Shown: positions 37,455-48,570 of the stretch, piece by piece
How the letters are laid out: each line of letters begins with the position of its first letter
Numbering within the stretch: the stretch's first letter is position 1
Assembly: GCF_036785885.1 (NCBI RefSeq)
Contig: NC_092317.1
Coordinates: forward strand, 3,412,501 to 3,476,500
Length of the DNA stretch: 64,000 bases
Reading direction: 5' to 3'
Source of the DNA: Coffea arabica
Lineage: Eukaryota; Streptophyta; Magnoliopsida; Gentianales; Rubiaceae
The notes under the pieces: generated by a model
Databases searched by the model: none
The model's input: only the letters and a program-made list of their open reading frames with translations
Told to the model about the DNA's origin: nothing
Program-made: the position numbers and the translations under genes

Positions 37455-38489
37455 CCATACAGTCATACAGTAACTAGTACAAGATAGCTTGGTTAAAGTT
37501 TGTACTCTGATAGCTTCAAGGAAAAGCAAAAGATTCACTGCCAAATTATCAATTTTCTGTTTAATTTTTTTTTTTAAGTAATGACAATGAGTGATGAAAT
37601 TTAAGAAGTGAGGACGGCGAAGAAGAAGGATTTGAACTAAAAAAAATTGTTTAATTGTTATTAAGTGACAAAAATCTAAACACGATTGCATAATTTAATT
37701 TTGCAATGCCAAAGTATGAGAACAAAGTAGCATTGACTAATTGAGCAATTGTGATGGGATCCAAGAATCTTAATTAATCATCATTCTAAGCCTAGACATT
37801 AGCGGGTGTGTATCCATTGACAGATTTTAAATGAACAAACCAAAAACAAGAAACGAAAGAATCTATTGCTGTAGTCAAAACTTAAGTTATTTCGTCCAGG
37901 TGTTGCTTTGGAATTCCCTACACCGCAAGAATGATGTGAACGCAATGCTCAATCATAAAGAGCCCTGTGTCTGTGTGGAAGACAACATGATAGCATGGCT
38001 GAAAATGTCGCCAAGAAGTTTCAAGCGGACTGGTTATTGAACTGACGAGAGATCAGAATATTTACACGTTCATGTGCTCGAATTCTAAACAATCCCACTC
38101 CTACTATGACTAAAGATAAAACGAACAAAAAGTGGATTGAAAAATAAACACCAATCCATGTATACATGTCTCCAAACCCTGTGGCTGTGAGGACGACGTA
38201 CTCATTATTGGTTCAAAAACATAATAAAGATGTGCACTTCAAGACCAATTAAAATGGTATAAGAGAATATATATATATACATACAGTGGCCCTGAAAAGA
38301 AAGCAAAATTTGACTTTTGAGGATATTTACATTCCCATTTCAAACTCCCCAAAATATTCTATATATGTTGCACAGATTTTTTACCTTAATCCACTTGATG
38401 AGCGCCGTTATTTATTTTTTTATTTTTGGTTTCAATCACATCCACAATTACTACAACTTTTTCATGAGTAGTTATAAAACGAACCTTTT

Positions 38490-38600
38490 AACCACCAGAC
38501 CTTTGGTTCAATGGCCACCAAAAAGAAATTTATGTTTGAATTATAAGTCGGAGGTTCAAGGTGAAATTTCAAAGGAGATGTCAGACACCTCTTTAATATA
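38490..38600 (+). mobile_element. Possible tRNA-derived SINE fragment
   Basis: TGGTTCAATGG at 38504-38514 fits an RNA polymerase III A box, and GGTTCAAGGTG at 38553-38563 is a partial B box, 49 bases apart as in SINEs. A possible A-rich tail is near 38680-38690. No target duplication was found, so the borders are uncertain. Confidence 0.4.
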
Positions 38601-38655
38601 GTCATATCTACATACCTGCTAGTCCGTTACACAACTTTTTTAGGCTCCCTCTCCC

Positions 38656-38663
38656 TATAAAAT
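38656..38663 (+). promoter_or_regulatory. TATA-like box before the small orphan gene
   Basis: TATAAAAT lies 107 bases before the ATG at 38763, which suits a plant core promoter with a short leader containing the TA repeat. Confidence 0.35.
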
Positions 38664-38697
38664 ATGATAGATTAAGTTAAAAAAATATTATCATTGC

Positions 38698-38700
<3 letters not shown>

Positions 38701-38730
<30 letters not shown>
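38701..38730 (+). repeat. (TA)n microsatellite
   Basis: Fifteen TA units, located between the TATA-like box and the start codon of the small reading frame. Confidence 0.95.
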
Positions 38731-38732
<2 letters not shown>

Positions 38733-38762
38733 TAAACTAACTAATTCCTTTTTTGCAGAAAC

Positions 38763-39026
38763 ATGGCAGACGAAGGAAGCTCATCATCATACCATCCAGA
38801 AAAGAAACAAACAAACAACTGTTTCTTTGAAGAATACTCTAATTGGGTGCAAACCTGTGATGGAGAACTAAACAACAATCAAACCATTGATAAAGGCCAA
38901 ACATCAAATTGGGATTGGATTCCTGATGAATCAACCTCAAATTGGATACCTGATGAAGCAACTTCAGACCCGTTCCAAGCTATCGATGAAAACTCAACAA
39001 TAAATAAGCTAGGTTCAGAAAACTGA
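38763..39026 (+). CDS. Small orphan protein with WIPDE repeats
   Basis: 87 residues, very acidic and polar, starting MADEGSSSSYHPEKK. I do not recognise the family. It has two copies of a Trp-Ile-Pro-Asp-Glu unit (SNWDWIPDEST and SNWIPDEATS, about residues 48-68) and an earlier related SNWVQTCDGE; there is no signal peptide or membrane segment. The start codon context AACATGGCA is good. Directly upstream is TTTTTTGCAG, a strong splice-acceptor match, so this may be the last exon of a spliced gene; alternatively the TATA-like box at 38656 drives it as a single exon. The sequence is less AT-rich than its surroundings and uses balanced codons, which suggests real coding. It could also be a remnant of a transposon protein. 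Confidence 0.4.
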   Translation: MADEGSSSSYHPEKKQTNNCFFEEYSNWVQTCDGELNNNQTIDKGQTSNWDWIPDESTSNWIPDEATSDPFQAIDENSTINKLGSEN

Positions 39027-39268
39027 AGATAATGAAAATCCATTTTTAATTCCTGGGGACCCTACTACTCACTCCTTCCAAATTATTCATACATATATAT
39101 ATATATAAGAACCTTTTATTCTTTTTAAACTTTGTGGATTCTATTATAAGTATCATGATATGATATAGACTGACTTTAATGGAATCAGTCTTCACTGATT
39201 ACAAAATGGTATTTCTTTTCACATTTTGTCTGTTATAAACGTAATTTTAAAACAAAAGAACTACTATT

Positions 39269-39547
39269 ATGTCAAGGAATCAGTTAATTAAAGTTGGAAC
39301 TTACAAGGAGAGGAGCAACTCACAAGGTGAACCGACGCTTTACTTTAGCAACCCATCTAAAGAATTTATTAAAGAAAGAAAGAGAGAAAAAAGAAATACT
39401 ACTATAGGCATTAGAGAATTGTATTATGGTGTTGCTCCAAAAAAGCTTTGGACAATAGACAAATTTATTTTCTCAAGTATACTTGAATTAGGGAAAATGC
39501 AACTCTCTCGTGAGCGATCACAACTCTCTCGTGATTTTTGTGTATGA
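39269..39547 (+). CDS. Unidentified open reading frame, possibly a gene fragment
   Basis: 92 residues, basic, with EPTLYFSNPSKEF, a lysine/arginine cluster KERKREKRNTT and IRELYYGVAPKKLW. It follows the WIPDE-repeat frame by about 240 bases in a different reading frame. I do not recognise it; the middle part reads like real protein, while the end contains a short tandem duplication (CAACTCTCTCGTGA twice at about 39499-39533). Could be chance or a pseudogene fragment. Confidence 0.2.
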   Translation: MSRNQLIKVGTYKERSNSQGEPTLYFSNPSKEFIKERKREKRNTTIGIRELYYGVAPKKLWTIDKFIFSSILELGKMQLSRERSQLSRDFCV

Positions 39548-39949
39548 TCCAGCACTGAAAAAGACAATGAAGAAGGAAAAATCCTAAGATTTGAATGACC
39601 CAAAAACAAGATAGGTAACTTCCAAGTAGTTGAGTGTTGTATCAGCCCATATTTTACCTACTCGGGAAGCCCACCTAAATTCATCCTTCTCTCTTTTGAT
39701 AAATAAAATAAATGGTCAAAATATCTTGTGTATGCATATGCAACATTTGCCGGCCCGAAGCATTCAGGTCAAATTACACATTTTCATTTATCCCGGGACA
39801 CTAATTGTAGTAATTCTGGCTTGTTTTCATATATACTGTGCAGTGTATGTATCTTATCAAATAGTACATCATTTATTTCCAACTCAGGTGTTGCCTTTAG
39901 TTCTGCTAGATCTTCAAGTCTTTTGTAATTGGATGGAAAAAATATGGGT

Positions 39950-40098
39950 AATTTGAGATATTTTTACCGTAGCATTTTTTGTGATGTGATGTATGTGAGA
40001 TAAAAAGGTAATTGGGAAGATAAAAAGTTGTATTGGAAATTGTAATGGTGATGTAAGCAAATATATTTGGGGAAATAACCCACTATCCAAACAAACCC
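39950..40098. mobile_element. Partial MITE of the GTTTGTTTGGATA family
   Basis: Contains GTAGCATTTTTTGTGATG, TGATGTATGTGAGATAAAAA, GGTAATTGGGAAG and a right end ACTATCCAAACAAACC, matching the full copy at 48403-48570. The left terminal repeat is missing or diverged. Confidence 0.65.
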
Positions 40099-41178
40099 GA
40101 TCATTTCATAAAATTAGGAGCGGAGGTTTTGATGTTAAAAGTACTTTTAATAAAAGCTCAAATTTAGTACTTTTATAACTGCTTTTGTGTTTTTAAAAAT
40201 AAAATACGTTTAAAAATTTATCCTCTATTATGAACTAAATGAAATGATAAATACGTTTAAAAATTTTCAAATATCAATCTAATAACAATAAAATGCCATA
40301 ATTTCTTGTCCAATAAAACATGCGTAAAAATAGAAAAAAAAAATAAGCTGGAGTTTGAGTGATTCACAAACGGATAATTGGATATATCCATACCCATTTA
40401 TTAAACGGGTAATCATTTATACCCATTACTCAATTATAACCCGTGGAATCATCTATTTTGACACTTCTAGCCTTAAGGATAGGTGTATGTGTGTTCCACT
40501 CCCTAAGGTTCATTATAATGCATTAAGCCTACTTAAAGCAAGTTTAGCCACATTATGGTACTTTAGAAGCTTGAACTTGTTAGTCTTGGGACGAATGAAA
40601 GTGGCCTGTTGGTGCGCCAGAACAATTCTGATGGGGGAAAGAAATTCTGCCATAGTCAAATTCATTTAGAACAACATGAATAAACAAAAATTCAGATACC
40701 ATATCGGTCACAATTAATTGGTCTGTCTGGTCATCCAAGGTCTATTGATTCCTCGGTATCACAAGAACTTGACAATTTACATAGCTCCGGATGCAAAGGT
40801 AATTTGGCTTTCGTAGACGTCGGCTGAGCGTTTCTTTGTGTTTATTAACAGTATGGAGTATGGACATTTTTGTAACCACAAAATGCATGGCAAACAAACA
40901 TTTGAAAGCTGGAACTCTATCTATAGGCATGCACGACTAATGGCGACCTAAACTGTATCATACTGCAGAGGTTTAGCAAAGGTATTTGTGATTTGTGATT
41001 CAAGCATGGTTATAAAATCAGGTACTTTCTCTTTTCCTGCAAAGTAGTACCGAAAGGGAGGTTCAACCGAAGAAGATCAAAGAAGTCATCCGAAATAGCT
41101 TTATTAACGAGGGAAACGAAGACACTAAGAAAAGATAACCGAAAGTTGAGAATATGTCACATTGTAGGCGAGGGATAA

Positions 41179-43640
41179 TTACAGAGATAAATCAGCTAAA
41201 TCAAAAGTTCGTGAAACAGCTTTGCACCAAGATTCCACTTTCTTCTTCCTCAATCCTTCCTCTAGAACTGGTTGGAAGGTAGTCGCTTTCTTCATCTTTT
41301 CCCCAGCAGAAAATATTTCATCTTCTGTCCATATGCCAACGGCTAATCCAGCCGCATAAGCTGCTCCAAGTGCAGTTGTTTCTATGTCAGCTGGTCTCAC
41401 TACAGGGTTACCCAGCAAGTCCGCCTGCAGATCATTTTAACAGAATTGAATTTTATGATTATGATGCTTATCTAGCCACACAAGAACTAATGTTTCCATA
41501 AACTATCAACTTAAGACAGAAAAAGTCAGGAATCAGATACAAGGAACATGGAAAATAAAGGCCCAAGGAATATCCATATAAATCAACTGAAAACATCAAA
41601 GGAGCACCAAAAATTTCCCCTATTACCACAGGAATACCCTCCAGCAGTAAAGAGTCAACAGAACAGACATACTTTTGTTAACCCGATTGGTTTTCTATGT
41701 ACCAAGCCAACATGGAAAATTCTTTGTTTTTGACTAAAGCTTTCATAGAAGAGAACAGATTGCAAACTCGTCAAGTGTAGGTAAATATTCAGCAAGTAGG
41801 GATACTATAAAGTTGACAGCAACACGAAAGTTTGAAATCCATGAGTAATTGACAAATGATGCAATTTGATCAACAGATTGAACGTGGAAAAACCTACCTG
41901 AATTTGCATCAGAAGATTGTTCACTGTTGCACCTCCGTCCACTCTAAGTAAAAACTCCCCCTTTTCATTTTTAGTCTCACCGGTATCTCCAGCATCTTTG
42001 TGCATGGAATCCAAAACATCTTTCACCTGAAAGCACATGCTCTCAAGAACAGCCCGAGCAATATGTGACTTGTTTGTAAACCGTGTGATCCCTATGCAAA
42101 CTCCTCGGGCATCATCACGCCACCAGGGAGCAAACAAACCATTAAATGCTGGCACGAAATAGACTCCACCAGTCGAGTCAACCTTCGAGGCTAACTCCTC
42201 AATTTCACTTGCGCTGCTAATTATGCCAAGACTATCCCTAAGCCACTGAACAGCCGCCCCAGCAATAGCGATGGAGCCTTCTAGAGCATAGTTGGTGGGA
42301 GCTTTTGGCCCAAGCTTGTAGGCCAAAGTGCTCAATAGCCCATGATTTGACTTGATCATTTCCTCTCCTGTGTTTAGAAGTATAAAAGCCCCCGTACCGT
42401 AGGTGCTTTTGGCCTCACCCTTCCGACAAGCTTGCCCCAACATTGCTGCATGTTGATCACCAAGACATCCTGCTATAGGAATCCCAGTAATCGGCCATCC
42501 CTTAGTGATGTTTCCAATGATCTCAGAGTTACTAATGATCTTTGGTAAAATACCACTCGGAATTCCCAATGCATCCAACGTAGGCTTATCCCAGTCAAGT
42601 GTTTTCAGATTCATCAGCATGGTTCTCGATGCATTGGAAATATCAGTGACATGTAAACCATTTCCAACCCCCCCTGTTAAATTCCAAATTAACCACGTAT
42701 CTATAGTCCCGAACAGGGCATCCCCTGATTTCACAGCCTCCTTGACAGCATCAACATTTTCCAACAACCACAACAACTTCAAAGCACTAAAATAAGTGCT
42801 TATCGGCAAGCCACATGTGTCGACAAAGTGAGTTCTTCCCCCTGGTAACTCTTGCTCCAATTTTCTACACAAAAACAGATAATAGTACCAAAAGTCAAAC
42901 CAAGCAAAAATAATAATTATAGCTAATTATTAAGCAAAGTCCAGAATCATGATCAACCAAATCCAATCTCACGTAGAAGCCATTCAACTATGGACAAATA
43001 CGGGATATGCAAAATATCAAATGTTTGGAAATCCAATAAAATATTAACAGCTAAACTTTTACCCATGCCATAAACCAACAAATTTCTCGATCCAAGAGTA
43101 CAGTTTTGAATCAGAACATCAGATAAACCAAAGAATCAATAGAAAACTTCATTAAAACATTTTTTTTTTGACCTGCAGATAGGGCTGGTACGAATATCCA
43201 TCCAAACAACGGCATTGTAGAGCGGTCTGCCAGTGGATTTGCTCCAAACAACAGTGGTTTCCCTCTGATTAGTAAGGCCAATAGCTTTCAATCCACCATC
43301 AACATTATGTCCTTCTGCAGTCGCCTTATCAATCGCCTTGCTAATACAAACTCTGACGCTCTCAAGAATCTCATTGGGATCATGTTCAACCCACCTACAA
43401 AAAAACCCAATACTTAAACCCGATAAAAAGATTGAAATTTTCACAAAGTTGGAGAGAAAAAATAGCAACTTTCTGATTATTGATATTCTAAAGAGCGGAA
43501 CTTTACCCTGCTTGTGGATAGAACTGAGTGAACTCCATTTGGTGAGATCCGATAGGTTTGGCTGATCGGTCATAGATGATGAATCTTGTGCTGGTTGTGC
43601 CTTGATCAATGGACCCAATGAAAACTTCTTCCCCAGGCAT
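41179..43640 (-). CDS. GLPK: Glycerol kinase (GLI1/NHO1 type)
   Basis: Phosphorylates glycerol to sn-glycerol-3-phosphate with ATP; in plants it is cytosolic, limits glycerol use, and the Arabidopsis gene (GLI1/NHO1) also affects nonhost resistance. Four exons, right to left: 43507-43640, 43173-43394, 41898-42864 and 41179-41424, joining in frame to 522 residues, the size I recall for the Arabidopsis protein. FGGY-kinase landmarks: [17 protein letters not shown] near the start (phosphate binding), [10 protein letters not shown] (Arg-Glu for glycerol), [17 protein letters not shown] (Tyr), [25 protein letters not shown] (catalytic-type Asp), [32 protein letters not shown] and [17 protein letters not shown] chose MPGEEVF because an in-frame ATG further upstream (43721) would add a 27-residue basic stretch unlike the family. 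The frame is intact and all key motifs are present. Confidence 0.96.
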
Positions 43641-44348
43641 TTTTTCTTTCTCCTTCTTGCGTTTGCTGCGCGGTGGTTCGGGAGGAAAACAGAGAGAGTT
43701 CGTTAACTTGGCTGGAGTCAATGAGTCAAATCATATAGGGGAGATGCGGGAAGGGGTAGAGGTTAAAGAGTAAAATGTGGAGATAACAAAGGGTAATTTT
43801 CATTGGGAATGCCGAAGTATTTGTCCAATTACTTTATCTAAAAAGATTTTTTTTATTTATTTTGGAAACTGTCTCCTTCATTAAATATATTTCACTGAGA
43901 GCTACAGCTACGTCAAGTATTAAATTTGCATATAACTTCGATTCTGATTGCATGATTTGAGGGAGTAAAAAAATGTATTTTGGGATAAAAAGAAAAAAAA
44001 AATCGAACTTGACAGATTTTATGGAAATTCTTTGAACATGAAATATTTTTTTTGACAAAACATGGAGATATTTAACTGCAACCTGAAAAAGTGGTTGTGC
44101 TGGATTTTGACTTTCAAAGTGCATCTACGTGTCCAGCCCGGACCTTCGAGCAACTAAGCAAGTCTCTCTCCTTTTCTCATTTGCTAATCCTTCAATGACA
44201 GCGTGCGTGGAATCTTCAATGACAGCGTTTGTTTGTTGGTTGGTAGGTAATGGGTTATCCAATTGCAATTAATTTGGAAGATTATCCAAAATTCTAACCA
44301 ATCAATCTTCTTGGCTTCACCGGTATTGAGGACATGGTGGGTCAGGCC

Positions 44349-44811
44349 TAGGGATGTACGCGAGCCGAGCTACTCGCGAGTAGCTCGGTCAACGACTCGG
44401 CTCGAACTCGAATGAAAATCGAGTCGAGTTTCGAGTCGAAATAGCCCAGCTCGAGTCGAGTCGAGTAGCTCGACGAGCCGGAGTTATTTAAATAATATAT
44501 TTATAATTTAAATAATATATATGTATTATAATTATAAAATGACCATTATGGGTATAAGTTATATGAAATTTACAATATATCCTTCTTTATAATAAAATCC
44601 TATAATGGCAAAAAAGTAATAACATAATTGTAAAAAAACCTAAAATGAAAAAAAATTTCGAGCCTCGAGCCTAAAGGAAATTTTTCGAGTCGAGTCTCGA
44701 GTATCGATTTTTTGGGCTCGCTCGAGCTCGAGCTTTGGTGTATATGAGTCGAGTCGAGCTCGAGTATAGCAATACTATACTCGAGCTCGACTCGGCTCGA
44801 TTACACCCCTA
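44349..44811. mobile_element. hAT-type MITE with 8-bp target duplication
   Basis: 463 bp. Left end TAGGGATGTACGCGAGCCGA, right end (reverse complement) TAGGGGTGTAATCGAGCCGA. GTCAGGCC lies directly on both sides (44341-44348 and 44812-44819), the 8-bp duplication typical of hAT transposons. The sub-terminal parts are dense in GAGTCGAG and GAGCTCGAG words in both directions, likely transposase-binding repeats; the middle (44480-44650) is AT-rich. It has no coding capacity, so it is non-autonomous. Confidence 0.9.
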
Positions 44812-44952
44812 GTCAGGCCAGCTTCTAGACACACACAAGTATCCTTTCTCTGATTTGTTATCACCGTAGCCCGCGCTCAGTCATCCGAGTTATTTCCAGA
44901 TAATGCGAAGTTCCCAACCAAATATTTCTGTCTTTATATATATATATATATA

Positions 44953-45383
44953 CTCCCTCCGTCCTATTTTAATAAATTTAATTTTTTCACATAATTTAAA
45001 AAAGTAGTTAATTTTATTAAAAAAACAAATTTACGTTGCTATTTTTCTAAAATATTCTTATATTAAATAAAATACAATTTTATATTAATTATTCATAGAA
45101 ACTTTAATTAATGGTTTATGGAAACTTTAATTGATGATCAAGAAAGAATCAATTCTCATTTATATATCAATATGCTTTGGAAAATCTAAATTTTTTAAAT
45201 GAAGTAGGTTATATCCAATAACAATTTATATTAAATAAGTTAGTTTATACTAATAACAACCTATATTGAATAAGGGTATTTTAGAGAAATTAAAATATAA
45301 TTACATTTTTCAATTGAAAAGTGGACTATAATTTAGAACAGACGAAAAAGAAAAATAGAACTATCAAAGTGGGATGGAAAGAG
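44953..45383. mobile_element. Stowaway-like MITE
   Basis: Left end CTCCCTCCGTCCTATTTTAA; the right end reads, in reverse complement, CTCTTTCCATCCCACTTTGA. CTCCCTCCGTCC is the well-known terminus of plant Stowaway (Tc1/mariner) elements, and TA flanks both ends. About 431 bp, AT-rich, non-coding. Confidence 0.85.
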
Positions 45384-45410
45384 TATATAAGATGGCCTGC
45401 CCTCTTGCCC

Positions 45411-45550
45411 ATTTGGATTATTATTTTCTATAAATTTTGTAGAAGAATATATTGCAGCAATATGATATATGTAAGATAAAAAGATAAATAAAAAATATAT
45501 TCATAAAAAATATTTTTTTGGGAAAAAAATGACAATTCAAATAAGTTCTA
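45411..45550. mobile_element. MITE copy related to 37316-37454
   Basis: Shares CATTTGGATTAT, TTGCAGCAATATGATATATG, TAAGATAAAAAGATAA and TTCATAAAAAATATTTT with the 37316 copy and ends ATTCAAATAAG. Diverged, so borders are approximate. Confidence 0.5.
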
Positions 45551-46004
45551 AAATTTCAACCACGTGGAAATAAGATTTTGGCTATTGATGCAACATTCTG
45601 TCAGTTTCAACACAAAAACTTGCAGTTTGATCTTTTTTTAATCTTACAATTAATATCTTTTTATCTCTAAGTATGCAATCAAGGCACCTTTAACACCAAT
45701 CCTGAATCCTGATCAAACCAAAAATCAATACGTGCACAGAATCTTTGCTTACATGTTAGTGCGTGCGCCGGAAAGTACCAACGAAAGGGCTTTGTTTTCA
45801 GCAACATCAGCTGATGATGAAATGCATTTGTAGTCTCCCACATTAAGTAACAGGTATGTATGAGCAACCCAATCCCACTACAAAACAGAAGAACGCTGCC
45901 GAGAAGTGAATCCAAAAAGACCCAACCCCGGCTTCCTCTCAAGTTAGAATAGTTTTCATCACCTTTGTGTGTGAAAAATAAGTACGTATTAAAAATTAGT
46001 TTTT

Positions 46005-46230
46005 GTAACGGGTGTTTTTAGGACGCTCCTTAGAACACCTAACATTCATTTGATCTACCATATACATACACATATTAACAATGATTATTATTTATTATAT
46101 TTATATACTTTTCTTATTTAATTTTACCTACTATTTCTTGTATTTATTTATTTTCTCTACTTAAATTTATATTTTCACAAATATAACATCTGAAACATAG
46201 ATTAATGATTGCTCTACAGGCACCCGTTAG
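46005..46230. mobile_element. Possible MITE with TAACGGGTG ends
   Basis: TAACGGGTG at the left and CACCCGTTA at the right are inverted copies about 225 bases apart around AT-rich DNA. The match is short and no target duplication is evident. Confidence 0.3.
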
Positions 46231-47699
46231 ACATACTGTAAAAATCATAGTGTTAAAACAAAAAAAAAAGAGGAAAGAAAAAAAAAATTATAGCGATAAG
46301 ATTAGCCTTATTGTAACATATATCGCGGCCTTTTTTTTTAAACCTTATTGTAACAGGTCGAGGCTCGAAAATAGCCACTGTCAATTGTACTTCAACTCAT
46401 GTTCACCCATATCGTACTCTGCTGCATTTTTCTATTGCATAGCAAAAGGGTATCATTTGAGTAGGTATTTTCCACTTGAATAGCTTCAAATGTTGACACT
46501 CCTTCATGTTTATGGTATGTGTGAATAAAATGGATCGAAGCATTTACGGGGGACCTCTTCCTTTCCAAAAAAAATGTCGGCACAAGGGCTGGCTGTCAAA
46601 GCTTTTCTGGTTGGTACCCAAATTTGTTCAGTTGAAAAAACTTGCAAAACACCGGTTGTGCATGCACTTATTTTCAGCTTTGTTTGGTGGCGCATATTCG
46701 AATATACTTCAACCAGCTTGGTGGTCTCTGCAATTATTTATACATCTGGACGTACGTGACAGGAGGTTGTTGTAAAGTCTAAACGCAGGGGAAAAAAGGA
46801 AAAATGCTGAAATGAGGTACCACCAAAATTCATCAAGTCTCACTCTAACGAGTAAAGAATAACTCTTTTTTTTTTTTTGTTTTGCAGCTGATAATTTGAA
46901 ACTGATTCGATACCCTCATTCATTGGCGAGACTTGTGTGAGTTGGTGACGATGGAGGTCTATTTCTTGCGAAACAAATCCTTAGAAACACTACCGCTCTT
47001 TTACGTGGCCAGGTGTTTCACAATTATTGATCCATTCTCCAACTCAGACATTCTTGCAAGACGAAGGCATAAAGATAAAGGTGTGTGTGAGAAGTGGAAA
47101 AAAAGTAGCTAGTGACGTAAACAAAAAGAGAATAAAGAAGTTTATGGCAGGCATAGGGATTTGGATGAATCTTTGCTCAGGTTCCTCCCCAAAAAAAAAA
47201 AAAGGAAAAATGGAAGCACAATAATGTCTCGTTCAGGCAAATGGTGCATCTGTCCACTGCCACTGGGTGAAGCTTTTGCTTCACCATAAGCAGAAAGGTC
47301 ACAGGCTCATAGCGTAGCAATGGTCATTCAACGATTTACAATGTCTAGTTTTAGTAACTAAACTTTTTTCTTTTTTTCTTTTTTTTGGGGGAAGGGGGGA
47401 TTGGTGGGCTCTTAAATTGTCATATTGCTATTTCAAGTGACTCGTTTTACCTATTTCAACTATTTTTTTCGTTAAGTTAGTCAACAAATCCTGCATCTTA
47501 GTTAATTGCACCTACTTTGAAGCATTTTCATCTATTAGCTTCACAAAAAAAATGATTAAAAAATCATGACACGTTTAAATCATAGATACACATACGAGAA
47601 CTTCTAAAATAAAAATTATGAATCATCATTTAGCTCGTATCTCTCGTATAGTCCTAAGTCTCTTATAGTAGTATTTTCTTTATGTATAAAAATGAGATG

Positions 47700-47982
47700 T
47701 CTATACAATATATAATGACTGAGTGAAGACAATTGGTATAAACACTTTTTATCATCTTTTAACTTTCAATTTTACTCTTATAAAATTATTTTTTACTCTA
47801 ATCATCTAATCACATTTTACCAATATAAATACTCATAACCATCCTAAGTATTGTAACTACCAAAATTTTTCATTAAATTTTTGTATAAATTTTTTTGTAT
47901 GTAACAAACAAAATTTATACAAATTTGATTCATTTTAATTATTCTCTAATCGCACACGCATTGGGTGTGCCGCTAATACTAG
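47700..47982 (+). mobile_element. Candidate non-autonomous mini-Helitron
   Basis: The 3' end has the full Helitron signature: GCACAC, loop GCATTGG, GTGTGC, eight bases, then CTAG followed by T (47952-47983). About 280 bases upstream, TCTATACAATATATAATG resembles the TCTATACTA-type 5' terminus of plant Helitrons. The base before the 5' TC is G and not the expected A, which leaves the 5' border less sure. No protein is encoded. Confidence 0.6.
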
Positions 47983-48402
47983 TATTGATTGGTTGAAGAG
48001 GGCTTAATCTAGTGAATCAGGTTAAGATTATAATAATCAGAGGTTTTAAGTTTAATCTTCATTCACTTCTTACTTCTTAAATACTAACCATCCCATGCTT
48101 TAAAAAAGTTAAAATAAAAAGGGTTTAAAGAAAATGAGATACATTGATGATAAAACGGTGTTTACTTAAACCAAAAACAAGAAAATACTAAGAAATAGTA
48201 TATAACTAATTTAGATGCGAGGTGTTAAGTTGAAGGGGTAAGTAGAAGGAAAAATGATGAATTGGATGATATGGATGAAGGAGTGTAAATGAGAGTTCGC
48301 GGACTCTAAATTTTTCACTTGCACTTTAAAAATGAAAAATGAGTTGAGAGAGTAAGTTGGCAAAATTAGATAAGAATGGGTAAGATATGACACTTACATA
48401 TG

Positions 48403-48570
48403 AGTTTGTTTGGATAAGAGTTTATTTGGATGATTTATTTGAGATATTTACTGTAGCACTTTTTGTGATGTGATGTATGTGAGATAAAAAGGTGATTGGG
48501 AAAATAAAAAGGTGATTGAGATTTGTGAGAATAAATTAAGCAAACCAAATTCTCTCTATCCAAACAAACT
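48403..48570. mobile_element. Full-length MITE with 14-bp perfect terminal repeats
   Basis: AGTTTGTTTGGATA at 48403-48416 and its exact reverse complement at 48557-48570 bound a 168-bp element with TACTGTAGCACTTTTTGTGA and ATGTGAGATAAAAAGGTGAT inside. It is the reference copy for the partial ones at 14447-14540 and 39950-40098. The target duplication is unclear. Confidence 0.75.

Larger units (their letters stand above)
34507..38489. other. Gene-poor intergenic region
   Basis: About 4 kb of AT-rich sequence. It contains a short perfect hairpin at 34881-34905, a MITE at 37316-37454 and many short A/T runs. The open frames near 36200 and 36966 show no recognisable protein feature. Confidence 0.5.

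Noticed and set aside
46506-46775. Overlapping open frames on both strands
   Set aside because: Neither strand shows codon structure or a domain; likely chance.
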